This document shows, one piece after another, positions 27,265 to 35,893 of a stretch of 64,000 bases of DNA. The position numbers were made by a program, and so were the translations under genes. The notes below the pieces were generated by a model. The model saw nothing but the letters and a program-made list of their open reading frames with translations, had not been told where the DNA came from and made no database searches. How positions within the stretch are numbered: the first letter of the stretch is position 1; each line of letters starts with the position of its first letter. The stretch comes from Bacteroidota bacterium (lineage in GTDB: Bacteria > Bacteroidota > Bacteroidia > B-17B0 > Aurantibacillaceae): contig JACDED010000002.1 in assembly GCA_013816615.1 (NCBI GenBank), positions 1 to 64,000 on the forward strand, written 5' to 3'.

Positions 27265-29379
27265 CTATTTCTTCGCTTTAAACTTAGCTAAGCCTCTATC
27301 CAACCATTGAATGTATTTTGCAATATCAGGATCGTAGCTGGTAGAATCGCTGTAATGATTTTCGTTACCATCAATGATCCAGTACTGTGGTTGTGTGCTT
27401 GAGCTGTATTTTGTATTTTGTAAATAGCTCCAGCGATTTCCTACAGAAGATAATTTACGCGTCGATCCGCTCCACTCTACTTCTTTTTGTAATTCTACCG
27501 GTAATTTTTTCTTATCGTCAACATAAAGAGAAACTAAAATAAAATCTTCGCTTAACCTGCGTTTCACAGCCGGGTCGCTCCAAACTTGTCCTTCCATCCT
27601 ACGACAATTAACACAAGCCCAACCTGTAAAATCGATCATCAAAGGTTTTCCAACTTTTTTAGAGTATTCTAAAGCATAATAATAATCATCAAATGCAGGA
27701 ATGCCGTTTGGACCTTTGTGCGCATGTTCCGGCAGGTCTGAGTGAGCGCCGTTTGATGAAGAGATCTGCGATCTGCTTCCGCCAAAACCTTCGGGCGATT
27801 CACTATAAAAATCGGGTGGAGGAAACCCGTTGATCAATTTTAAAGGGGCACCCCATAAGCCTGGAATTAAATATATTGTAAAAGAAAAAACAATTACCGC
27901 CATTAATAATCGTGGTACCGAAACATATTTCATATCGCTGTCATGCGAAAGTTTGAACCAACCCATTAGGTAACCGCCAAGCAATGCAAAGATCACGATC
28001 CAGATCACTAAGAAAATTTCGCGTGTAACAATTCCAGCTTGTACAACAAGATCCGCATTTGATAAAAATTTCATTGCCAATGCTAATTCTAAAAAGCCTA
28101 AAACCACTTTTACAGAATTTAACCAGCCCCCCGATTTTGGTAACGAATTTAACCAACCCGGAAATGCGGCGAATAAACCAAACGGTAAAGCAAGTGCCAA
28201 TGAAAAACCAAACATGCCAAAAAATGGTCCCGCTAAAGCGCCTGTAGATGCAGCTTGCACAAGTAATGTTCCAATGATTGGTCCTGTACACGAGAATGAA
28301 ACCAAGCCTAAAGTAAAGGCCATAAAAAAGATGCCGATCAATCCGCCTTTATCTGATTTCGCATCCATTTTATTTACAAAAGCAGAGGGCAAAGTAATTT
28401 CAAACGCCCCTAAGAACGAAATAGCAAACACAACCAATAAAACAAAGAAGGCTAAATTAAACCAGACGTTGGTTGCGAGATTGTTCATGGCGTCGGCACC
28501 GAATATTAAAGTAACACCTAAGCCAAGCGCAATGTAAATGGCGATGATAGAAATAGCATAAATAAATGCATTACGAATACCCGCTGCTTTTGTTTTACTT
28601 TGTTTAGTAAAAAAACTAACCGTCATTGGTATCATAGGAAACACGCATGGTGTAAGCAATGCTGCTAAGCCACCAAAAAAACCTGCAATAAATAATCCTA
28701 AATAGGTTCTATCTGCTTTTTTTTCTTTTGGTGTTTCAGAAACTGTTGTTTCTTTGGTATTTGTTGTAGTAACAGTATTGTCACTTATAGTAGCTTGTTG
28801 TGTCGAATCAACTTTTGCTTTTTCAATCGCGGCTGTAGTTTCTGTATTAGCAGCAACTTCTGCGCCTTCTATTTTAAAACTAAATTCAGGTGAGGGCGAA
28901 AATTTCTGACATTGACTTTCGTTACAAGCCATTCCATCTATATACCCTTTTATAGTAAATGATTTATCTGTAAGTGCTTTAATTTTTTGTTTGAAAGTTG
29001 CGCTATTTGAAAAAGAACGAACAATTTTTCCGTCCCAAACAGGCTCAGCTTCTTCGTGTGGTTTTGGCTCGCTTGTTTTACCAATTAATTTATAGTCTTT
29101 TGATTTTTTAAAATCGAATAATGTTGGTAATGGTCCATCAGGCGTTTCTATTTGCGAATATAAATGCCAGGTAGGTTCTATAGTTGCTTTAAAGGTCAAT
29201 TCAAATTCATCTGCGCTTATCTTTTTTTGAGAATAGGTCCAGGTAACATATTGTTTGTTCTGGTAAGAAGCTTCTGTATTTATTGATTCAGGCGTTTTTT
29301 TAATATCAGGAGTTTTCTCGCCTCCATAAGAGCAAGAAGTAATAATGACAAAAAACAAGCCAACGAAAAATCTTTTCAT
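27265..29379 (-). CDS. dsbD: Thiol:disulfide interchange protein DsbD
   Basis: Passes electrons from cytoplasmic thioredoxin to periplasmic proteins. 704 residues. A lipoprotein-like signal (FVIITSCSYGG) is followed by the N-terminal alpha domain (residues 40-170, WTYSQKKISADEFELTFKAT, and DGMACNESQCQKF with its two Cys). Then come eight membrane helices with the TM cysteines in LTPCVFPMIPMTVSF and FSCTGPIIGTLL. The C-terminal thioredoxin-like gamma domain has WACVNCRRM with the active CxxC at 589-592. A second, separate alpha domain is encoded 48 bases upstream. Confidence 0.95.
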   Translation of the reverse strand: MKRFFVGLFFVIITSCSYGGEKTPDIKKTPESINTEASYQNKQYVTWTYSQKKISADEFELTFKATIEPTWHLYSQIETPDGPLPTLFDFKKSKDYKLIGKTSEPKPHEEAEPVWDGKIVRSFSNSATFKQKIKALTDKSFTIKGYIDGMACNESQCQKFSPSPEFSFKIEGAEVAANTETTAAIEKAKVDSTQQATISDNTVTTTNTKETTVSETPKEKKADRTYLGLFIAGFFGGLAALLTPCVFPMIPMTVSFFTKQSKTKAAGIRNAFIYAISIIAIYIALGLGVTLIFGADAMNNLATNVWFNLAFFVLLVVFAISFLGAFEITLPSAFVNKMDAKSDKGGLIGIFFMAFTLGLVSFSCTGPIIGTLLVQAASTGALAGPFFGMFGFSLALALPFGLFAAFPGWLNSLPKSGGWLNSVKVVLGFLELALAMKFLSNADLVVQAGIVTREIFLVIWIVIFALLGGYLMGWFKLSHDSDMKYVSVPRLLMAVIVFSFTIYLIPGLWGAPLKLINGFPPPDFYSESPEGFGGSRSQISSSNGAHSDLPEHAHKGPNGIPAFDDYYYALEYSKKVGKPLMIDFTGWACVNCRRMEGQVWSDPAVKRRLSEDFILVSLYVDDKKKLPVELQKEVEWSGSTRKLSSVGNRWSYLQNTKYSSSTQPQYWIIDGNENHYSDSTSYDPDIAKYIQWLDRGLAKFKAKK

Positions 29380-29427
29380 ATTAAAATATTTTAGTAAAAT
29401 ATACAGGCTAAAAATACTATTATTTTT

Positions 29428-29874
29428 TTATTGCACCTTAACGCTAAGTTCGTTTGTTTTTGGAGGCAGGCACATTTGATCGTTACAGCACATAAACTCT
29501 ATCTTAAACGCCACGTTAAAGCCTGCTTTAGCGAATTTTACTTTTTGTTTAAATACCGATTTATCTGTTACCACAAATATTTTAGCGTCAAACGCTTTAT
29601 CAAATTCTTCATGCACATTACTCTCTTCTACTTTGCCAACCAATGTATATTGTTTTGATTCGGTAAAATTAAACGATGTTGGAACAGGACCATCAGCCGT
29701 CACTTTTTGAGAATAACTATGCCAGCCTTTTTCTACTTTAGGGATAATTATAATTTCACCTTCTGTTGCAGAAATTGATTTATAAGTTACCTGCCAGGTT
29801 ATAGGGTTTTGTTTTTGAGCGTTCACCCCAAAAAAAGAAATTACCGAGAGTAAAAGAATAAATAATTTTTTCAT
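29428..29874 (-). CDS. Stand-alone DsbD N-terminal (alpha) domain protein
   Basis: 148 residues, exported (FGVNAQ-KQNP). It resembles the alpha domain of the DsbD just downstream: ITWQVTYKSISATEGEIIIIPKVEKGWHSYSQ parallels the domain start, and GPVPTSFNFTESKQYTLVGKVEESNVHEEFDKAF follows the same order. A pair of cysteines occurs in FMCCNDQMCLPP, so a redox centre may be retained. It lies upstream of dsbD on the same strand with a 48-base gap. I infer a duplicated electron-accepting domain or a dedicated partner for DsbD. Confidence 0.85.
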   Translation of the reverse strand: MKKLFILLLSVISFFGVNAQKQNPITWQVTYKSISATEGEIIIIPKVEKGWHSYSQKVTADGPVPTSFNFTESKQYTLVGKVEESNVHEEFDKAFDAKIFVVTDKSVFKQKVKFAKAGFNVAFKIEFMCCNDQMCLPPKTNELSVKVQ

Positions 29875-29954
29875 GAAATTGATGTTTTATTAAAGTTGGT
29901 TCTATTTTCTAATTTACGCAAATACGTTAAACAAAGTTTAACATTTATCTGTTT

Positions 29955-31907
29955 TTATCTGCCCAAATCGCTTATTCGGGAGAAAATAATTTTAAGATCA
30001 TTCTCAACTTTATAATCTTTAGAGTAATTTAAATACGATTTGTTGATGCGCTCTTCAGAGATCTCACCACGAAGAATATCAGACGGTGTTAAGATAGAAG
30101 GACGAATAGATGGCAGATCTTTTCTAGGACTTTTCCCATAACCCACCCACGAATAAATACCTACCAGCACTTTAAGCACGTTGGCAATAAAATTAAATTT
30201 ATTCTTTTGAAACCACATAAGGATCCAGAAAAATAATAAAGCAACCGCACTAACAATAAGGTCCAATAATCTTTTCTTACGCCTGTTCTCCGGCCTTCCC
30301 ACATTATTTACATCTATTACATAAAGATCCCCCGCTGTATCAATACTATTACTACCAATAATAGAGAGGCTTTCGGGCGGTGCAATTTTAAATTCAACAC
30401 CTTTTGTAACTAAGGTGATCATCTTGTCAATAATTTCCTGGGATGAAATATCGCGTGCGCAAAAAATAATTTCATTCAACTGATGAACATCAATTGCCTC
30501 GTTGATCTGGTGAAAATGGCCAATGTAAGCTGTGTTCCTTATACCATTGTTTTCGCTGCTGATAAAACCAATAAACTCTGATTGGATATTGGTTTTTTTA
30601 AGGATATCATTTACACGGTTAAACTCTAATTCGCTACCAATAATGGCAATGCGCGCATTTGTTTTATAACCACCAATTTTAAATTTTTTGATCTTTGCTA
30701 AGTGATATATGAAACGTGTAATTAAATAAATTACTAAAGTAGAGGCTGAGCCAATTAAAATAAGCGCCCTCGAAAAACGATAATATTCAGGTAACAACGA
30801 ATACACAATTAAAATAAATGCAGTACCCGCCAACACACCTCTAATTACTTTTGTTAAGCGCAAAGGTACATCATAACCGCCGCTCAGGTAAACAAAGAAC
30901 ATCCAAACCAAGGTATAAATTGGGAAGAAAAAATCTATTATCTCTTTAGAATAAAAATTTGGAAAGAGCTTAAAATGCGTTTCATAAACGTTTTTACAAA
31001 GGTATAATCCTAAAAGCGCTAAGGTAAAATCGATTGCCGGAAAAAACCATTGTTTTATAAAGCGCGCTGTAATAGCTGCTGCAGCTCTTAAATAAATAGC
31101 AAAGTAAATTAAAAAGCCAAAGGTGCGCGCGTGGTTTTGGCTAAAATGTTTTTGCGCAAAAATGGCCATTGCTTTGTAAAAAACAATTACATAGTTAACA
31201 CTGCTTTTTTTAGTGCTCTCGCCTTTGTAATGAATGATACTGCTATCGGCAAAATAATAATTCTTATATCCTCCTTGTGTAATTCGGTAAGACAGATCGA
31301 TATCTTCACCATACATAAAAAAAGTTTCATCAAGCAAACCCACTTTATCCAAAGCTTCTTTACGCATAAGCATAAAAGCCCCGCTCAAAATATCTATTTG
31401 ATGGTTTTTATTTTTATTGAGAAAAGTTAAATGGTATTGCCCGAATTTTTTTGAGCCCGGAAACAGTTTTGCAAGACCAAAGATCTTATAAAAAGCAACG
31501 GCAGGTGTTGGCAGTCCACGCTTACTTTCAGGCAAAAAATTTCCCTTTCCGTCAAGCATTTTAATGCCAAGTCCGCCCGCATCAGGGTGGGTTTCCATAA
31601 AAGCAAGGGTTTTTTCAAAAGTGTCTTCCTGTACCACCGTATCGGGGTTAAGTAAAAGCACATATTTGCCTTTAGCTACGTTTATACCCTGGTTATTGGC
31701 AACCGAAAAGCCGGTATTGTTGCTGTTTGCAATTAATTTTACATTGGGGAATTTTTCGCGGATCAGAGCAATAGAGCCATCTACAGAGTTATTGTCTACA
31801 ACAATTACCTCAGCATCTGTGTTTTTTAACGCTTTAAAAACCGAAAAAAGGCACTGCTCTAAAAAGTGCTTAACATTGTAATTAACTATGATTATAGACA
31901 GCTGCAG
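29955..31907 (-). CDS. Glycosyltransferase family 2 fused to a WbaP-like membrane/CoA-binding region
   Basis: About 650 residues. The N-terminal GT2 domain is complete (SIIIVNYNVKHFLEQC, VIVVDNNSVDG, GFSVANNQGI, LLLNPDTV, SGAFMLMRKEALDKVGLLDE). About five membrane helices follow, then a Rossmann-like domain (ARIAIIGSELEFNRVNDIL) and a segment resembling a sugar-phosphate transferase (RRKKRLLDLIVSAVALLFF, then VLKVLVGIYSWVGYGKS and LPSIRPSILTPSD). That last domain lacks the usual full catalytic set, so it may be scaffolding. The frame has no ATG, GTG or TTG before the GT2 core. CTG at 31907, giving MQLSIII, is the best candidate; GTG at 31661 would delete half the GT2 fold. See findings. Confidence 0.8.
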   Translation of the reverse strand: MQLSIIIVNYNVKHFLEQCLFSVFKALKNTDAEVIVVDNNSVDGSIALIREKFPNVKLIANSNNTGFSVANNQGINVAKGKYVLLLNPDTVVQEDTFEKTLAFMETHPDAGGLGIKMLDGKGNFLPESKRGLPTPAVAFYKIFGLAKLFPGSKKFGQYHLTFLNKNKNHQIDILSGAFMLMRKEALDKVGLLDETFFMYGEDIDLSYRITQGGYKNYYFADSSIIHYKGESTKKSSVNYVIVFYKAMAIFAQKHFSQNHARTFGFLIYFAIYLRAAAAITARFIKQWFFPAIDFTLALLGLYLCKNVYETHFKLFPNFYSKEIIDFFFPIYTLVWMFFVYLSGGYDVPLRLTKVIRGVLAGTAFILIVYSLLPEYYRFSRALILIGSASTLVIYLITRFIYHLAKIKKFKIGGYKTNARIAIIGSELEFNRVNDILKKTNIQSEFIGFISSENNGIRNTAYIGHFHQINEAIDVHQLNEIIFCARDISSQEIIDKMITLVTKGVEFKIAPPESLSIIGSNSIDTAGDLYVIDVNNVGRPENRRKKRLLDLIVSAVALLFFWILMWFQKNKFNFIANVLKVLVGIYSWVGYGKSPRKDLPSIRPSILTPSDILRGEISEERINKSYLNYSKDYKVENDLKIIFSRISDLGR

Positions 31908-32013
31908 ACGTATAAACGTTAATCCACTAAAATAATTATAATTGTTTAAATAATTTTTTTTTTTACATTTGCATTCTCAAAAAATAGTTCTATCCGCTAT
32001 TTTAAAGGAATTT

Positions 32014-32087
32014 GGTCCCATAGCTCAGCTGGATAGAGCACAGGTTTTCTAAACCTGCGGCCGCTGGTTCGAATCCAGCTGGGATCA
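32014..32087 (+). tRNA. tRNA-Arg (anticodon UCU)
   Basis: A 74-base cloverleaf without encoded CCA. The acceptor is GGTCCCA / TGGGATC, with one G-U pair. The D-arm is TAGCTCAGCTGGATAGAGCA; the anticodon stem is CAGGT / ACCTG with loop TTTCTAA (anticodon TCT at 32048-32050); the T-arm is GCTGGTTCGAATCCAGC. It reads AGA codons, frequent in low-GC genomes. Confidence 0.95.
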
Positions 32088-32102
32088 CAGCAAATGCAAA
32101 AG

Positions 32103-32128
32103 GCTACTCGAAGGAGTAGCTTTTTTTG
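32103..32128 (+). terminator. Terminator of the tRNA-Arg gene
   Basis: GCTACTC-GAAG-GAGTAGC hairpin with a tetraloop followed by seven T, 15 bases after the tRNA. Confidence 0.9.
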
Positions 32129-32187
32129 TTTTGAGGAAACGCACGAAAACGTAGTTTTCAGTAAGTTGACGAAAAACAAAAATAATT

Positions 32188-32221
32188 TTCCGAAGGAAAA
32201 TGCTTTTGTATTTACAGCTTT
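32188..32221 (+). repeat. 34-base direct repeat, copy 1
   Basis: TTCCGAAGGAAAATGCTTTT followed by GTATTTACAGCTTT. The same sequence with two changes recurs at 32317-32350. It contains AAATGC/GCATTT-like self-complementary words also found just after the tRNA. Confidence 0.85.
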
Positions 32222-32316
32222 GAGAAACCTGGATCTGCTTTAGCAAATCCACTACATTTCCTCCACCGTCGCTTCGCGCCACCTCCTCCAAAGGAGGACA
32301 CTATTTGCCTAAAAAA

Positions 32317-32350
32317 TTCCGAAGGAAAATGCTTTTGCATTTACAACTTT
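32317..32350 (+). repeat. 34-base direct repeat, copy 2
   Basis: Two mismatches to copy 1 at 32188-32221 (32/34 identical), 129 bases downstream. No gene lies between them. Confidence 0.85.
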
Positions 32351-32419
32351 CGTTCACAATGGATCAACGGTAGTTAATCTCCGAATGATGCTTCGACTCC
32401 GCTCAGCATGCCACTTTAT

Positions 32420-32497
32420 CGTCATTGCGAGCGATAGCGAAGCAATCTAACACATAAAGGTTTGAGATTGCTTCGTCGTTACCTCCTCGCAAAGACG
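32420..32497. repeat. Imperfect palindrome (REP-type)
   Basis: CGTCATTGCGAG and GCGAAGCAATCT on the left are mirrored by AGATTGCTTCGTCG and CTCGCAAAGACG on the right around an unpaired ACACATAAAGGTTTG. Comparable CATTGCGAG/AAGCAATCT palindromes are widespread intergenic repeats in bacteria; none of the genes here requires it. Confidence 0.7.
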
Positions 32498-32553
32498 AAC
32501 TTCGACATTTTAACCCTTCGCCTGACATTCATTAATACATAAATATTCTTTTC

Positions 32554-32776
32554 TTGGGCGTTGCCTCCGGCCCGGGCTAAAGTTTATCCTGAGCCTGACG
32601 AAGGGCTACTCGCTTTTTTTATTTCGCTATCGCTGCATAAAAAAGAGCTCAAACAAGCGCTCTATCCCTACGCTATACACTATAGTTGCGTTAGGGATTG
32701 CAGCAGATATCCTTTTTATGATTTTTGAAATTATAAAAAGATAGCAGCGAAAAGCCCGGCCGAAGGCAACGCCCAA
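32554..32776. mobile_element. Palindromic element with 24-base inverted ends (MITE-like)
   Basis: TTGGGCGTTGCCTCCGGCC plus CGGGCT at 32554-32578 is mirrored by AGCCCGGCCGAAGGCAACG CCCAA at 32753-32776. Inside are a second pair (ATCCCTACGC / GCGTTAGGGAT near 32670 and 32690) and CCTTTTTATGA / TTATAAAAAGAT. The RNA would fold as one long hairpin. No transposase is encoded. Its left half resembles the insertion at 26624-26788, so I treat both as copies of one non-autonomous family. Confidence 0.6.
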
Positions 32777-32826
32777 AAAATAGTTAAATGAATTCTTCGA
32801 AATAACTTATTTGTTTATTAAACGCG

Positions 32827-33645
32827 TTAATGCTTCGCGATAAAAAAATTGTTCTTTAAATTCTCTTTATTGTATCGCATGGGTAAATTGGTTTCAAGGT
32901 CAATTAACGCGCAACCGGCCTCTTCGAGTATACATTGCCCTGCGGCGGTATCCCATTCCATTGTAATGCCCAGGCGCAGGTATTCATGCGCTTTACCCTC
33001 TGCTACCCAACATTGTTTTATACTACTACCAACGTTAATAGTTTCCACTTCGCTGTATACATTTTTTAGTTTATCAATGTGTTGATTGAGCTCTCTGCTA
33101 AGATGCGAGCGGCTTGCAACTACAGTATACTTTTTTGGGAGTTTTTGTAAAGGTAATTTTTTTGCTGCCAGAATTAAATTGTCAACTAATGTATCTTCCT
33201 TTTTATTTATCTCTGTAATTGTATCGTGTTGTGAAACTTTAAAGCTGCCGTTAGTTTTAGAAGCAAAATAAATTTCTTTGCTCACCGGCGAATAGATCAC
33301 ACCAATAACAGGTACATTGTTTTCTACTAAAGCAATGTTAACCGTAAACTCACCGTTGCGCTTTACAAATTCTTTTGTGCCATCCAGTGGATCAACCAGC
33401 CAAACATGCGTCCAGGTTTTACGGATCTTATGGTCTAAAATCGTTTCTTCTTCGCTTATAATTGGAATGTTTGCTGGTGTAAGTGTTTTAATAATAGAGT
33501 CGCTCGCGCCTTTATCTGCCAGTGTTACAGGAGTATTATCGCTTTTGGTTTGGACAAAGAAATCGGTGTCGTAGATCTTTAAGATCTCATCGCCCGCTTT
33601 GAGTGCTGCGGTAATTGCCAATTTTAAAAGTGCATTATAATCCAT
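32827..33645 (-). CDS. cysQ: 3'(2'),5'-bisphosphate nucleotidase CysQ
   Basis: Removes 3'-phosphate from PAP, a toxic by-product of sulfate assimilation and sulfotransfer. 272 residues of the inositol-monophosphatase superfamily: metal-binding PVTLADKGAS, ISEEET, VWLVDPLDGTKEFVKRNGEFTVNIAL (the family signature DPxDGTKEF) and WDTAAGQCILEEAG are intact. The start overlaps the end of the alpha/beta hydrolase gene by 11 bases, so the genes are translated together. Confidence 0.95.
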   Translation of the reverse strand: MDYNALLKLAITAALKAGDEILKIYDTDFFVQTKSDNTPVTLADKGASDSIIKTLTPANIPIISEEETILDHKIRKTWTHVWLVDPLDGTKEFVKRNGEFTVNIALVENNVPVIGVIYSPVSKEIYFASKTNGSFKVSQHDTITEINKKEDTLVDNLILAAKKLPLQKLPKKYTVVASRSHLSRELNQHIDKLKNVYSEVETINVGSSIKQCWVAEGKAHEYLRLGITMEWDTAAGQCILEEAGCALIDLETNLPMRYNKENLKNNFFIAKH

Positions 33646-34282
33646 TCAATTCTTTGTTTAAGATTTTGTTGATATCGTTGGGTCGACTAACGATCATAAT
33701 GTGAGAGCCCTGTGGAATTAAATGAAAGTTACTGCTTTTTTTATAAGGCAAAAGCCAATCTGCAGTGCCATGAATCCGTATAAAATTTCCATTACTGGTT
33801 TTTCTATCCCACTGTACAATATAATTAATACAAATTGGGAAATAATTTTCAGGCATTTGATTGATCATTTCAAAAAACAAACGATCGAATGATCTTTTAA
33901 AACCAATAAGCCTTCGTTTAGACCTGGCCAGTGAACGGATCATCTTATCTGAAAATAATTTGTGCACCGGAAAAATTCTCAAAGTTTTTAAAAGCAAAGG
34001 AAATTCAGAATTATCCCTACACGACGAGATTAAAATTACTTTTTTTGTTTGTATCTGTTCTGCGATCTCTGAACACAGCATGCCTCCAAACGAAACGCCC
34101 ATAAGGTTTACGGGCGAACTTACATCTATTTGCTCAATAAATTTTGTTGCATAATCTTTTAAAGTGTATTCTTTTTTCGGTTCCGGCCAATTCAAAACTT
34201 TTATTTCATAATTTTGAATAGAAATATTTTGAAATAATTCCTTAGTAGTTCCTAAACCGGGTATGGCATAAATTATTTCCAA
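33635..34282 (-). CDS. Alpha/beta hydrolase
   Basis: 215 residues with a canonical fold: AIPGLGTTKELF oxyanion region, nucleophile elbow GVSFGGM (Ser), acid in IRIHGTADWLLP (Asp) and base in GSHIMI (His). No signal or membrane segment, so cytoplasmic. Substrate cannot be inferred. It lies between a PMT-like glycosyltransferase (1-base gap) and cysQ (overlap), so it belongs to the same operon but not obviously to the same pathway. Confidence 0.85.
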   Translation of the reverse strand: MEIIYAIPGLGTTKELFQNISIQNYEIKVLNWPEPKKEYTLKDYATKFIEQIDVSSPVNLMGVSFGGMLCSEIAEQIQTKKVILISSCRDNSEFPLLLKTLRIFPVHKLFSDKMIRSLARSKRRLIGFKRSFDRLFFEMINQMPENYFPICINYIVQWDRKTSNGNFIRIHGTADWLLPYKKSSNFHLIPQGSHIMIVSRPNDINKILNKELNGL

Positions 34283-34283
34283 T

Positions 34284-35882
34284 CTATTTTATTTTTTTCA
34301 ATACAAAAAAAGTGTCTGTTTTAAAAGGCACAAAACGTTGATAGGTGTATGTTTTAAAAATTTCGTACTCTTTTACAGGCCGCCTTGTAATTAAACAGAT
34401 CTTATCATCCAGGTGATCCCAGTTTATCCAGTTAATGTTATTGTCACTCCTGTCCCATAACTGGTACTCAAAACCGGCGCTAACTCTTTCTGGAATTATT
34501 TTATCATTAACAGCTAATTCATTCAGCATTTTGTTTTTTAATCGCGCAGCAGTAAAATAATCTTTTGTTGCGAGAACAGAGAAACAAAAAATAAAAGCAA
34601 AAATAATGACGGACGCTTTAAATGATCTTTGCGAATACAAAAGTGTATTGCTCATTAAAAGAACTAATGCAAATAACCCAAAGAAAATACAATACCTGTC
34701 AAAGGATGAATCAGCAATGCCTATTAAAATTAAATACAGAATTAAAATGGCCAATATTATTTGCTTTGATGGCGACATTTCTTTTATCCTTTTCCATTTA
34801 GCAGCACCGATTAAAAAAGCAAATAAAAAATAGCCGGCGTAAAAAAGGATCATTAACAATACAAAAAGCAAGGTGCTTGTAGCATGAAGGTCGGTAGCAT
34901 AGATCATGAGCATGTCAACCGTAGATTCAATACCTACACCAACATTAATGATAATATCACCCAAGGCGTGTTCTTTAAAGTTTAAATAGAAATACAAGCC
35001 AAACGTTGCCGAAACAATTGCCAATACATATCTGTTTGCTTTTTTTATTCTTTCAAAAAAGAAAGGTGCTGTTAACACCAAAACAAGCAATAACCATAGG
35101 CCGCTATTTTTAATGATCATAAATGTTTTAGTAATAGCTCTTGGAATGGTTTCTATTCCGATTGGCATTTTTGTTGGAGATAAAAATAAACCCTGGTAAC
35201 TCCAGTCCCAGCGGAACCGTGAGGATTCAAAAAGCTCAAATAAATAAAGAACCGTAAGTCCGCAGGCAAATAAAACAAATGGCAATATCCATTTTTTTGG
35301 CGATCTAAGGTTATTAATTAGTTCAACAAATACGTAGGCTAAAAATAATGCAAGCCCCAATTGTCTTGTTAAGGTTGCCAAAACAGCAAACGAAAAAAAT
35401 AATAACAGGTTGTGCCATTTTTTTTCAAGAAAATATTCGTTCAAATAATAAAAAGCCAGAAAAGAAAAATTAAAAAAAGTAAGATCCGTCATAAATGAAT
35501 TAAAAATATTCATGTAAAAGGGATTAAAAATTATAAAGGCACAAACCAAAGCAGAAATAGATGCTTTGTTTTTTTTGCAGAAGAATTTGTAAAGATGAAA
35601 TAGGGTTATTATACATAAGAACATATTTGCAAGGCGCAAAACAGTAAAAGAAAAGTCAAACAGTTTTACGAAAACAACCCCGAGTAAGGCGTGCGAATAA
35701 AGTGTCATAGCGGGCCATAAACCAATTACAAATTCATTATACTTATTAAAATGGTAAACCGATTTTGCGTAAGCCCAATCGTCATTTAAAGCAAAATCGC
35801 CTACAGGATAAATAAATAATTCAACAAGAAATAAAACAAGGAGCACTAAAAGAAAAGACTTGTATTTTTTTAAGAACTGCAA
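34284..35882 (-). CDS. PMT/GT39-like integral-membrane glycosyltransferase
   Basis: 532 residues with about 11 hydrophobic helices. The loop after the first helix has the DFALNDDWAYAKSVYHF motif, the acidic DD of GT-C enzymes that use a polyprenyl-phosphate sugar donor. A short C-terminal soluble tail (YEIFKTYTYQRFVPFKTDTFFV) follows. GT-C enzymes transfer sugars to lipid or protein at the periplasmic face. It lies 11 bases after the rhodanese gene. Which sugar or acceptor is not evident. Confidence 0.78.
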   Translation of the reverse strand: MQFLKKYKSFLLVLLVLFLVELFIYPVGDFALNDDWAYAKSVYHFNKYNEFVIGLWPAMTLYSHALLGVVFVKLFDFSFTVLRLANMFLCIITLFHLYKFFCKKNKASISALVCAFIIFNPFYMNIFNSFMTDLTFFNFSFLAFYYLNEYFLEKKWHNLLLFFSFAVLATLTRQLGLALFLAYVFVELINNLRSPKKWILPFVLFACGLTVLYLFELFESSRFRWDWSYQGLFLSPTKMPIGIETIPRAITKTFMIIKNSGLWLLLVLVLTAPFFFERIKKANRYVLAIVSATFGLYFYLNFKEHALGDIIINVGVGIESTVDMLMIYATDLHATSTLLFVLLMILFYAGYFLFAFLIGAAKWKRIKEMSPSKQIILAILILYLILIGIADSSFDRYCIFFGLFALVLLMSNTLLYSQRSFKASVIIFAFIFCFSVLATKDYFTAARLKNKMLNELAVNDKIIPERVSAGFEYQLWDRSDNNINWINWDHLDDKICLITRRPVKEYEIFKTYTYQRFVPFKTDTFFVLKKIK

Positions 35883-35893
35883 ATTATTGACGG

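Larger units (their letters stand above)
32088..32826. other. Gene-free repeat region after tRNA-Arg
   Basis: About 740 bases between the tRNA and cysQ hold no convincing coding frame. They consist of the tRNA terminator, a pair of 34-base direct repeats, a CCTCC/GGAGG hairpin near 32283-32298, a CTTCGACTCCGCTCAG word at 32394, a palindrome at 32420-32497 and a larger inverted-repeat element at 32554-32776. This composition is typical of a decaying insertion hot spot. Confidence 0.8.

Noticed and set aside
32088-32826. Prophage or integrative element after tRNA-Arg
   Set aside because: No integrase, capsid or plasmid gene, and the region is too short and non-coding.
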